From: Lithodes maja | Lineage: Eukaryota > Arthropoda > Malacostraca > Decapoda > Lithodidae | Direction of reading: 5' to 3' | NCBI GenBank assembly: GCA_037953745.1 | Contig: JBAKBP010012319.1 | Location: 1-64,000, forward strand | Length of the DNA stretch: 64,000 bases | Part shown: piece by piece, positions 18,613-26,203 of the stretch | Layout: the number at the start of each line of letters is the position of its first letter | Position numbering within the stretch: the stretch's first letter is position 1 | Position numbers and translations under genes: made by a program | Notes under the pieces: generated by a model | The model's input: the letters and a program-made list of their open reading frames with translations, nothing else | Databases searched by the model: none | Told to the model about the DNA's origin: nothing

Positions 18613-19323
18613 ATGAATATCCTAAATTCTGATGTTGATACTGAAGCTGATGTTAATACCAAAGCTATAGAAATGAATACCCTAAATACTGATTCTAATG
18701 CTGATATCGAAGTGGGTATTGATGCTTGTACAGAAGTGATAGAAATGAATACCCCAAATACTGATTCTAATGCTGATATCGAAGTGGGTATTGATGCTTG
18801 TACAGAAGTGATAGAAATGAATACCCTAAATACTGATTCTAATGCTGATATCGAAGTGGGTATTGATGCTTGTACAGAAGTGATAGAAATGAATACCCTA
18901 AATACTGATTCTAATGCTGATATCGAAGTGAGTATTGATGCTGTTGCTAATATCGAAGTGGATACTGATTCTGATACATGTGCTGATGAAGAAGTGGCGG
19001 AGATATTATCCAACATGAAAACCGAGAAATATATCTCGACCATAGATGATGGTGTTAAACCCCAGTTATCTCCCACCACGATAATCAAGAAATTTAAATC
19101 GGATGGTGTTGGTGGTTCTTCTACCAAACCCCAGTTATCTCCCACCACGAAAACCAAGAAATTTAAATCGGATGATGTTGGTGGTTCTTCTACCAAACCC
19201 CAGTTATCCCCCACCAAGAAATCTGAATCGACCATGGATGATGATATTGACATCGTAAAAACCGGTTGGATCTTCTGTAAACCCAACCAGTTTTCGTTAT
19301 ACAAGCGCCCATTAATAGGTTAG
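18613..19323 (+). CDS. Acidic-repeat protein, cassette copy 3 (236 residues)
   Basis: Four near-identical units of about 28 residues (NTLNTDSNADIEVGIDACTE with VIEM) make the acidic first half, each encoded by an 84-bp repeat. A linker with DEEVAEILSNMKTEK follows. The second half has three KPQLSPTT/K-K-FKSD blocks. The tail (ILGWIFCKPNQFSLYKRPL-like, around residues 215-236) differs from copy 1. The frame is intact with intact promoter, so it may be functional. The reverse-strand open frames over this gene are by-products of the repeats. The family function is unknown; see cassette copy 1 for a possible role in chromatin. Confidence 0.75.
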   Translation: MNILNSDVDTEADVNTKAIEMNTLNTDSNADIEVGIDACTEVIEMNTPNTDSNADIEVGIDACTEVIEMNTLNTDSNADIEVGIDACTEVIEMNTLNTDSNADIEVSIDAVANIEVDTDSDTCADEEVAEILSNMKTEKYISTIDDGVKPQLSPTTIIKKFKSDGVGGSSTKPQLSPTTKTKKFKSDDVGGSSTKPQLSPTKKSESTMDDDIDIVKTGWIFCKPNQFSLYKRPLIG

Positions 19324-19406
19324 TTGAACACCCACCACATATATGAGAAGGTTAACAGGTCATGGTCTGGGCCTAAGATTGGTTGTATCCTCAGACCACC
19401 TCCCAT

Positions 19407-19470
19407 CCATATAGACCACACCCCCTCTAATTTCATATAAAAAAGCATGAGGCGGGCTAGCAAAGTTATC
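19407..19470 (+). promoter_or_regulatory. Shared promoter module, copy 6
   Basis: ATAGACCACACCCCCTCTAA is followed by CATATAAAAAAGCATGAGGC and GGGCTAGCAAAGTTATC. The TATA lies about 70 bases before the ATG at 19,505. Confidence 0.75.
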
Positions 19471-19504
19471 TCAGCGGCAGCAACACTACCGACAACTCGA
19501 ATTA

Positions 19505-20380
19505 ATGGACACCCAAGATTCTGAAGATGGTGTTTTGGCGGCGAAAATTGAAATGATAGAGATACAACCCAAAATCATATTTTCTAGACAAATATTTTCT
19601 GACGGGACAATGAACATCCGAGATGTACTTGTGAAGACAATTGATGTGGTGGAGAAATTGTTGGGAAATGGGGTAATGGATAAGGGAGATTATTCTGATG
19701 AAGTGGCAGATATATTGGAAAAATCGACAATGAAGATGGATGATGATATTGGCGGTTCTTCTACCAAACTCCAGTTGACTCTCACCAAGAAATCTAAATC
19801 TACTACTTCTTCTACGGAAAAATCTAAATCTACTACTTCTACCAAATCCCAGTTGAATCCCATCACGAAAACCAAGAAATCTACTTATCCTACCAAACGA
19901 CAGTTGACTCCCATCACGAAAACCAAGAAATCTACTTCTCCTACCAAACGACAGTTGACCCCCATCACGAAAACCAAGAAATCTAAATCTATTTCCTCTA
20001 CCAAACCCCAGTTGACTCCCATCACGAAAACCAAGAAATCTACTTCTCCTACCAAACGACAGTTGACTCCCATCACGAAAACCAAGAAATCTACTTCTCC
20101 TACCAAACCCCAGTGGACTCCCATCACGAAAACCAAGAAATCTAAATCTATTTCCTCTACCAAACCCCAGTTGACTCCCATCACGAAAACCAAGAAATCT
20201 AAATCGACTTCCTCTACCAAACCCCAATTGACTCCCACCAAGAAATATAAATCGACTTCTTCTACCAAACACCAATTGACTCCCACCAAGAAATCTAAAT
20301 CGACTTCTTCTACCAAACCTCCCTCACAAATCCGTCACGAATGTGTACGGTGTGGTATTAATTTGTATTCATACACTTGA
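19505..20380 (+). CDS. Lysine/S-T-P-repeat protein (cassette copy 4, 291 residues)
   Basis: After about 70 residues of non-repetitive sequence that ends with DEVADILEKSTMKMD (the family's EV-E-L block), the protein is a basic repeat array: about ten copies of TKPQLTPITKTKKSKS-like units, alternating with KRQLTPITKTKKSTSP. T-P and S-P steps next to KK recall the S/TPKK motifs of linker-histone tails and protamine-like proteins, so DNA binding and cell-cycle kinase control are reasonable guesses. The last 20 residues contain CVRCGINLYSYT. More repeat units remain after the stop (20,381-20,460), out of frame, so the protein was once longer or the 3' end was copied. Open frames on the opposite strand are repeat artefacts. 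Confidence 0.75.
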   Translation: MDTQDSEDGVLAAKIEMIEIQPKIIFSRQIFSDGTMNIRDVLVKTIDVVEKLLGNGVMDKGDYSDEVADILEKSTMKMDDDIGGSSTKLQLTLTKKSKSTTSSTEKSKSTTSTKSQLNPITKTKKSTYPTKRQLTPITKTKKSTSPTKRQLTPITKTKKSKSISSTKPQLTPITKTKKSTSPTKRQLTPITKTKKSTSPTKPQWTPITKTKKSKSISSTKPQLTPITKTKKSKSTSSTKPQLTPTKKYKSTSSTKHQLTPTKKSKSTSSTKPPSQIRHECVRCGINLYSYT

Positions 20381-20514
20381 CTTCTTCTACCAAACCCCAG
20401 TTGACTCCCACCAAGAAATCTAAATGGACTTCTTCTACCATACTTCCCTTATACCTCCATTACAGGTGTGCACGGTGGTATTACTTTTTTGTTTATAATT
20501 AACTTTATTTAACC
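20381..20514 (+). other. Untranslated remnant of the basic repeat and a poly(A)-like site
   Basis: CCAAACCCCAGTTGACTCCC repeats coding units of the gene before it. The sequence AATTAACTTTATTTAACC at about 20,498-20,515 is a degraded 3' module. Confidence 0.55.
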
Positions 20515-20650
20515 CTTTAGCGGGAAAAATAAATGGCCTTATGGGATATTTGCGGTAGGATTGAAATTAGAACCAATGACCCTATGTATGTAACTTATTC
20601 GGATTAAAAAATAGACTAATTCATTGGTATTTTTTATTAGATTGACCAAA
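20515..20650. repeat. Dispersed repeat, inverted partner of 283-430
   Basis: AACCCTTTAGCGGGA, then TTATGGGATATTTGCGGTAG, then ATTCGGATTAAAAAATAGAC are reverse complements of blocks at 283-430. Positions 20,650-21,030 hold no recognised gene. Confidence 0.75.
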
Positions 20651-21032
20651 TTTTCCTATATAGATATATTTGTTTATTTATATTAAGGGATATATAATGG
20701 CCACATTCGACCCCTCTATTCGGCCATCAAAAAAGAGATGGTACCACCACCACCCCTCCTACTAACTTCCTAATATTGCCTGGGCAAGATTCTCTTAGAC
20801 CCCGATGGTTCGGGTCCCCTAATCGGAAAGAGATATCTTGATGGCCGTAAAGGCCTCTCAAACTATGCAATTCTATGATCGCAAAAGAAGACGGAGTATC
20901 TCCGGTGGCGACAGAATGGCCTAAGGGTTAACCATAAAACGCGTTTCGTTTCCACCTTGAAATATTTATCCATAGGAAGGAATAAATGGTAAAAAATGAA
21001 TGTGGTGATTATTTACTTTTTATTGTTTCTAT

Positions 21033-22070
21033 TCATTCCAGTTTTCTTTCATTCGAAAGAAACAGAAACTCTTCATCGGCCACATCTACCGCTTCATGAA
21101 TTTGAATAAATTCATCAATGCTTTTCTTGAGAGTGTTAGGAAGCACCTGTGGATAGTGCTGAAGTTTTGTTTTATTATTTTTCACAACCATGTGACAGAG
21201 GAACTTCAGACACTTCCACTCACTAGGGGGATCATCACTGAGGTATCCTGTGTAGTCGTCTATGTGATATCCGTCATTCACCATTAATTTATATATTAGA
21301 TGTTTATATTTTATGGTTGCGGGGCCATATTTATCCTGGAGTGTAATGTTGAAAAATATGTTGGGACAGGATGTAACGAAGATGTGGCCACTGAGGGTAG
21401 ACCCCCCATTAATCATATAGGCTTCCAACTCTGCAAATAATGGTTTCTTCTTCCCTGGATCTCCTTTACGGATGACTCGGACCATGAGGCGGAAGTATCC
21501 TTCCACTATAAATCCGCTACTGAAAAGAAAGGAATAAAAAATGAAAGTGTAAACAAAAAATATTTTTTGTCAGATGTCTATCATGAAACTCTTCGACATA
21601 GGATTACATGCATCGAATTATGATATCCGTCATTCACCAATGGACAGACAGACAGACCACACACACTCTCATGGTCTGAACTTGTGATTGTTGTGGGCGA
21701 TATGATATCCGTCATTCACCAATGGAGACATATTCACAGACAGGCCACACATCTACCACATTTAACGCTTCCCATACAATTCCGCTACTGAAAAGAAAGG
21801 AAAAATGGTAGAAATACTAAAGTGTGATTCAACTCACCCTCGTTTCATATAATACAGCCGGTCCACCATATCAAGCTCAATTCGGAAAGTGTTTTTTAGT
21901 TCATTATCCTTCCCAGTATCCCAGGGAGATATCTTGCGTTCTAACTTATCCTGGTGGTGTAGTATAGGGTACATATACATATATATGTCATCCAAAGTTT
22001 GCCAGATTTCTATCGTGAAACTCTTCAAAGGAGGATTATATTCATCTACATGATAAATATTATCCATCAT
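21033..22070 (-). CDS. Unknown viral-type gene family, copy B, two exons
   Basis: Exon 1 is 22,070-21,838 and exon 2 is 21,519-21,033 on the minus strand; together 720 nucleotides, 239 residues. The donor reads GAGG/GTGAGT. The acceptor is a pyrimidine tract ending TTCTTTTCAG. Splicing restores the register with copy A (8,043-8,786), which is uninterrupted at this place, so the intron is well supported by comparison. Conserved blocks are IELDMVDRLY, VTSCPNIFF, NDGYHIDDY, KFLCHMVV and IHEAVDV. The acceptor region is duplicated inside the intron (21,781-21,810 repeats 21,513-21,540), giving a second possible acceptor. No domain was recognised. The copy has no stop in the coding exons and may be functional. 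Confidence 0.75.
21520..21837 (-). other. Spliceosomal intron of copy B (318 bp)
   Basis: It begins GTGAGT and ends TTTCAG on the minus strand. It holds two copies of GATATCCGTCATTCACCAAT and an internal duplicate of the acceptor. Confidence 0.7.
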
Positions 22071-22118
22071 TCACCGGAGAGAATACTTCACAGACCCCAC
22101 ACACTCTCATGGTCTGAA

Positions 22119-22185
22119 TAGCAGACCCCTCCCCACCCCCTAGACCACGCCCCTATTTTCATAAAAAGGCTGAGGCGGGTTAACA
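22119..22185 (+). promoter_or_regulatory. Shared promoter module, copy 7
   Basis: TAGACCACGCCCCTATTTTC is followed by ATAAAAAGGCTGAGGCGGGT. It is upstream of the H2A-like gene, with about 110 bases from TATA to the chosen ATG. Confidence 0.7.
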
Positions 22186-22271
22186 ACTATACAGTACTTG
22201 TAGCACCAAACAACTCAAATTAAAGTGTGGCAGAGATATTATCCGAAATAATAAAAAAACAAAATCGGGGC

Positions 22272-22547
22272 ATGAAAACACCATTCACTATGAAGACATC
22301 CAGGACCAATCATCATTTTTCAACTAAGAAGATCAGAAAAAATCTTCGCAGTACCATACCAGCCTCTATATTTATGGCCACAATTTTGGAGTATATGACC
22401 AAAAGGTTGATTTCATTATCCAAATTAAATGTAGAAAAACATAAATGTATCATATTATCTAAGCATATTCGTAAGGTTTTCTATAATGACACAGATATTT
22501 ACAATTTCATAATGGATGGTAAGGTTATTTGCCCTTTTGAAAATTGA
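22272..22547 (+). CDS. Histone H2A-like protein (91 residues)
   Basis: From the ATG at 22,272 the product is 91 residues. The order of helices and several signature residues follow the H2A histone fold: a basic tail and HFSTKKIRKNL (first helix), then ASIFMATILEYMTKRLISLS (long middle helix, with the LEY step of H2A), then IILSKHIRKVFYNDTDIYNF (loop 2, third helix, with the ND-E/D-L pattern). The L1 loop region is shortened, and the docking tail and acidic patch are poorly conserved. The frame stays open 15 codons upstream to a GTG, including AEILSE, a block shared with the cassette genes (EEVAEILSN). The usual family ATG appears mutated to AAG there, so M at 22,272 is the likely start. An NF-YC-type histone fold is an alternative. 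A poly(A)-like AGTAAAGTTTATTATAAA follows the stop. Confidence 0.65.
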   Translation: MKTPFTMKTSRTNHHFSTKKIRKNLRSTIPASIFMATILEYMTKRLISLSKLNVEKHKCIILSKHIRKVFYNDTDIYNFIMDGKVICPFEN

Positions 22548-22559
22548 ATTTAGGGGTTA

Positions 22560-22581
22560 TGGTTAAGTAAAGTTTATTATA
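22560..22581 (+). terminator. Poly(A)-like 3' end of the H2A-like gene
   Basis: GTTAAGTAAAGTTTATTATA, close to the AATAAAGTTTATT module of other genes. Confidence 0.4.
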
Positions 22582-22705
22582 AACGCAAGAACTGGGCATT
22601 CCATAGGGAGAACTGAAAGAAACTGAAGGGTGGGGGTTCATTTTTGACCTGCGAGAAGTGGACGTTCGATCGGTGCGTGTCGACCAACGGCGTGTGACCT
22701 ACAGG

Positions 22706-22717
22706 TATATAAAAAAA
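22706..22717 (+). promoter_or_regulatory. TATA box before a truncated gene
   Basis: TATATAAAAAAA lies about 80 bases upstream of the ATG at 22,788 and resembles the TATA regions of intact genes. Confidence 0.5.
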
Positions 22718-22787
22718 CGACCCGGGAACCGGCACCGGTCGCGAGAGGAAGAAGAACAAATGACGGGACCGTCGCTTTCCCAGGGAT

Positions 22788-22877
22788 ATGGCTGAAGTCG
22801 TCAACACTAACACCACTACCATCGTATCATTGAAAGGTAAACGGGGCAAAACGGTGTTTAGATCCCCTAAAAACTAA
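22788..22877 (+). CDS. Short frame (29 residues), probably a truncated gene
   Basis: The frame starts MAEVVNTNTTTIVSLKGKRG behind a good TATA box. It runs into the CCCCTAAAAACTA repeat family at about 22,863, where the original gene seems to have been cut. An alternative is a first exon, since AAAGGTAAAC inside it could be a donor. Unknown function. Confidence 0.3.
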   Translation: MAEVVNTNTTTIVSLKGKRGKTVFRSPKN

Positions 22878-23182
22878 CTAGGCAGCTAAGAAGATTGACA
22901 TTTTTTTTTACCAAAAATTAGCGTTTATGTAAAACGACTGGCCTTGTATATTTTGTTTGGTCTTTTTAAGCGACACAGAACCTGCCTCACCAGTTCATTT
23001 TTAGTCGCCGTAATGGTTGGGTTTAAAGACACAAGTTAGTACCTTGTGTAGCTGGAGGAAGGCTGCTTTGAGTTTTAGGTGGGCCAGCCACTCCAATAAT
23101 GACCCACCGGGGCCCAAGAAGGGCCACGATGGGGCAGTCATCATTGGTTGGGGGATGATCCCACCGGAAGCGAACCGCCTAA
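22878..23182. other. Intergenic stretch
   Basis: Apart from one junction of the CTAGGC repeat family (22,862-22,900) no repeat or gene is recognised. Confidence 0.4.
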
Positions 23183-23189
23183 TATAAAA
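23183..23189 (+). promoter_or_regulatory. TATA box of the double TAZ gene
   Basis: TATAAAA, 72 bases before the ATG at 23,261. Confidence 0.55.
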
Positions 23190-23260
23190 CCTCGCTCGCC
23201 CGATGTATAGCCTCACTCTACTCTGGAGAAGGGAGGGCCACGCGTTCTCCCGAATTGACC

Positions 23261-24010
23261 ATGGCGTTATTTACCGAGGATGGGGGACAGGTCCTCCTGA
23301 TAGACTCTATGATAGAGCGAGGGGGAGAGTGTGAGAAAGTCGCTGGGCTCCTGCAGGAGCTAATAGAGTCCACGATAGAGCGAGGAGAGGTGAGGCAACT
23401 GTTGGATGGCATTGTTCGTAGTATCATATGTCCCAACGAGAAATGCCACATGTGGTGTAATATACACCGTCACCTGAATACCTGTCATGGGTGCGCCATG
23501 TTCAAAATCTTCATGAAAACCCTCAACGCCCACATATACACCTGCAACTGGGGCGACAAATGCTACCTGGATGCGTGTCCCCAAATCCGCGCCAAGTGGG
23601 GCTACACCCATATAAAGTGGGATATAGGAACTACCTGTATGTATCTTCGAGCATTTGATATGTGTGAGGAAGAAGGTGTGGCCCTGCAGAAGATGATAGA
23701 CTATATGATAGAGCGAGGAGAGGTGCGGCAACTGTTGGATGTATATGCGTACAGTGCTGAGTGTCCCAATCAGGTGTGCGGTTCCCTTTGTCTCTGGTGG
23801 CGTCGGGTACACCAACACGTGATAAATTCCAACCGTCATAAGTGCCCCGTGCGAGACATTTACAAAAAGGCCATGCACTGCCACATATACACCTGCAACT
23901 ACGGCAACCTCTGTCCCCTGCCCATGTGCATCAAAGTCAAAGCCCAGCTACGTGGCGATTGCAAAACACCAGATGTGGCAAGAGTCTCTATGTTTCTTCA
24001 CAGTTCCTGA
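23261..24010 (+). CDS. Protein with two TAZ-type zinc fingers (CBP/p300-like)
   Basis: From the ATG at 23,261 the product is 249 residues. Two homologous halves each have a leader such as MIERGEVRQLLD and a Cys/His array: CPNEKCHMWC...H...C..C...H-YTC..-CYLDACPQIRAK in half one, and CPNQVCGSLC...H...CP...H-YTCNYGNLCPLPMCIKVKAQ in half two. The repeated H-x3-C-x4-C-x4-C steps and the CPLP-C-K signature fit TAZ domains, which in CBP/p300 bind activation domains of transcription factors. CBP-like similarity has been reported for a nimavirus frame. The likely role is interference with, or recruitment of, host transcription factors in the nucleus. An upstream TTG in frame is less likely to be the start. 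The neighbour at 24,215 is a single-domain paralogue in the same orientation. Confidence 0.75.
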   Translation: MALFTEDGGQVLLIDSMIERGGECEKVAGLLQELIESTIERGEVRQLLDGIVRSIICPNEKCHMWCNIHRHLNTCHGCAMFKIFMKTLNAHIYTCNWGDKCYLDACPQIRAKWGYTHIKWDIGTTCMYLRAFDMCEEEGVALQKMIDYMIERGEVRQLLDVYAYSAECPNQVCGSLCLWWRRVHQHVINSNRHKCPVRDIYKKAMHCHIYTCNYGNLCPLPMCIKVKAQLRGDCKTPDVARVSMFLHSS

Positions 24011-24214
24011 GTTTGTGAAAACAAATATATATATATAGGTTTATTTTTTATTTTCATGTGAAAACAAATATATAAGTTTATTTCTTATTTTCAAAGTCGT
24101 GGAATGAGTAGTACGGAGCTCTAAATAAAAACAAAAAGAAAGGGTCGTATATAACCCTGAAGCGGCCACATAATATTTATTGGCCCTGATTGTTACCCAT
24201 TAAGAAAGTTAAAT

Positions 24215-24610
24215 ATGGGAAATATCTGTTCTTTGTTAAATATGGAAAATATCTGTGAGTGTGAGGAATCCGGTTATACCCTTCAGATGCTAATAGACCA
24301 CATGTTACAGGAAGGAGAGGTGAAGAAGATGTTGGATATATATGCGTGCAGTGCCAAGTGTTCCAAAAAGGTTTGTAACCCCTTGTGTCTCATGTGGCGT
24401 CGGGTACGTAATCACGTGATAAGTTCCTGTCATAAGTGCGTCATGTTAGACATTTACAAAAAGGCCCTTCACTCCCACATAGACACCTGCAACTACGGCA
24501 ACCTCTGCCCCCTACCCATATGCCTCAAAATCCGTGCCGATCGAGATAATGACAGTAGCTATGTAGTGCCTGATATGGAAAGTATCTGTAGATATCTTGC
24601 CAGTTCCTGA
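24215..24610 (+). CDS. Protein with one TAZ-type zinc finger, possible N-myristoylation
   Basis: The product is 131 residues. One Cys/His array, CSKKVCNPLC...H-VISSCHKC...H-IDTCNYGNLCPLPICLKI, is close to the second half of the upstream gene, so the two arose by duplication. The N-terminus MGNICS fits the MGxxxS myristoylation pattern, which the paralogue lacks; if used, it would place this protein at membranes. TATATAACCC near 24,148 may be the TATA. The gene ends AATAAAAATATAC at about 24,620. Confidence 0.7.
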   Translation: MGNICSLLNMENICECEESGYTLQMLIDHMLQEGEVKKMLDIYACSAKCSKKVCNPLCLMWRRVRNHVISSCHKCVMLDIYKKALHSHIDTCNYGNLCPLPICLKIRADRDNDSSYVVPDMESICRYLASS

Positions 24611-24654
24611 ATGTGTAAACAATAAAAATATACAAATTTAATTTCTTTTTTTAT

Positions 24655-25570
24655 TTATATCCCCTAAAAACTAGGCTAGCTTAGATTGACTTGAAAATAA
24701 TATTTTCTCGAAAAAATATTTTCTGAGATTTTACATAAATCCCCAGAGCAGTTACAGTGTGCCGTCATGATGGAGAGAATGGTGTGTGTGAGTTGAGATC
24801 GGCCATGAGTGTCTCGTAGGTATCATCTCGGGAGTAAGTTACGTTGAAGTGAAGTATCTCTAGGGTTCCATGTGTTTTGTATATGGCATAATGATAGCCG
24901 GGAAACAGGAGGAGAGCGCCACTGAGACTGTAATTTCCTCAACGGTTTCCGGGAGAGTGGGATGAGATCAGTAGAGGGCGCCAGGTTGAGGTAACTCCAC
25001 CCATTGCCGCACCACTCTATCAATGCTAGGAGCCCCTAAACTAGGCTAGGGTTCCATGTGTTTTGTATATGGCATAAGGATAGCCGGGAAACAGGAGGAG
25101 AGCGCCACTGAGACTGTAATTTCCTCAACGGCTTCCGGGAGAGTGGGATGAGATCAGTAGAGGGCGCCAGGTTGAGGTAACTCCACCCATTGCCGCAAGG
25201 AGCCCCTAAACTAGGATAGCTAAATGTACGAGACTTAGACATATAATGGGGCTCAAATCCCCTAAAAACTAGGCTTGTTAAGATTGACGACAAAAATAAT
25301 ATTTTCTCAAAAAATCTGAGATTGTACACTAAATAGAACTGGTCTTGTACGATACAATGGGGCTCAAATCCCCCTAAAAACTAGCCTAGTTAAGATTGAC
25401 TTGACAAAAATAATATTTTCTCTCCGAGATTGTACACTAAAGTGAACTGGTCTTGTATGGTGGAGACACGAAACGGGATTTAGAAAAACTAGGCTAGCTA
25501 AATAAATGTACGAGACGTAGACATACAATGGAGCTCAAATCCCCCTAAAACTAGGCTAGTTAAGATTGAC
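24655..25570. repeat. Second array of the CTAGGCTAG repeat family plus a 130-bp direct repeat
   Basis: The core CTAAAAACTAGGCTAG and GATTGACTTGACAAAAATAA occur at least five times. Inside, 24,861-25,018 and 25,047-25,200 are direct repeats (GGGTTCCATGTGTTTTGTAT through CCACCCATTGCCGCA). Short frames here are by-products. Confidence 0.85.
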
Positions 25571-25817
25571 TTGACAAAAATAATAGTTTTTTATTCTTCA
25601 ACTTTCGGTCAGCCATAGAAGCTAGATATTTTAGATCGGTCTCTCTATTAGCAATAATATTATACAATTGTATATTGTGAAACACCACATATATTATCCA
25701 AAAAATATCCAATATTATTTGGTTTGGAAAATTACCACTAAATTTGATAAATATGTAAAATAATAGCGCATATATAGAATAAGCAACCACCAGTATGTTG
25801 ATATTAAAAAAACACAT
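25560..25817 (-). CDS. Small membrane protein candidate (85 residues)
   Basis: Two hydrophobic segments are visible, INILVVAYSIYALLFYIFI (residues about 6-24) and ILDIFWIIYVVFHNIQL (about 35-52). A Lys/Asp-rich tail follows. On the minus strand TATAAATTATATATG lies about 20-40 bases before the ATG. No family was recognised, and the region is AT-rich, so a chance frame is possible. Confidence 0.35.
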   Translation of the reverse strand: MCFFNINILVVAYSIYALLFYIFIKFSGNFPNQIILDIFWIIYVVFHNIQLYNIIANRETDLKYLASMADRKLKNKKLLFLSSQS

Positions 25818-26025
25818 GGTTTATCGGTCATATATAATTTATAATGTAAAAATGTATCTATTAGACGAGTCCCTTTTTTACGGGTTGTCGCATCTTCTGT
25901 ATCGTCGTCCACCATACTCCGGTATACGACTCACTGTGTACGAATTATTGAGTGATAACCCTATTGCTTTTCGAAAATGGAGTTTGCTCTCTCCTCTCGA
26001 TATAGTCTCCCAGAAGATAAAATAA
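25795..26025 (+). CDS. Small unknown frame (76 residues)
   Basis: ATG at 25,795; contains LFYGLSHLLYRRPPYSG and LSDNPIAFRKWSLLSPLDIV. It overlaps the start of the minus-strand membrane candidate by 23 bases. No promoter is obvious. It is included because it is less AT-biased than its surroundings. Confidence 0.2.
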   Translation: MLILKKHMVYRSYIIYNVKMYLLDESLFYGLSHLLYRRPPYSGIRLTVYELLSDNPIAFRKWSLLSPLDIVSQKIK

Positions 26026-26164
26026 ATAACCCTACAATTTTCCGATTAAATGCTACATTTACGGTCTTTGTTTGGCGGGAAAAACCATATGATTTCCTAT
26101 TTTGGGTTAATAAATTCACCCGCCACGTCTGCAACTTTTTGTTTGTATATTTTTATTTTGAAGG

Positions 26165-26177
26165 TTTATTTATATAA
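26165..26177 (+). promoter_or_regulatory. TATA box of the giant helicase gene
   Basis: TTATATAAATACTTC lies about 30-38 bases before the ATG at 26,204. Confidence 0.55.
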
Positions 26178-26203
26178 ATACTTCATTCTGCTATACTAAA
26201 ACA

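Noticed and set aside
18534..20316. Long minus-strand frames (143-257 residues) opposite the acidic and lysine-repeat genes
   Set aside because: They mirror repeats of 84 or about 60 bp whose length is a multiple of three; the plus-strand frames have the promoters, family members and 3' modules.
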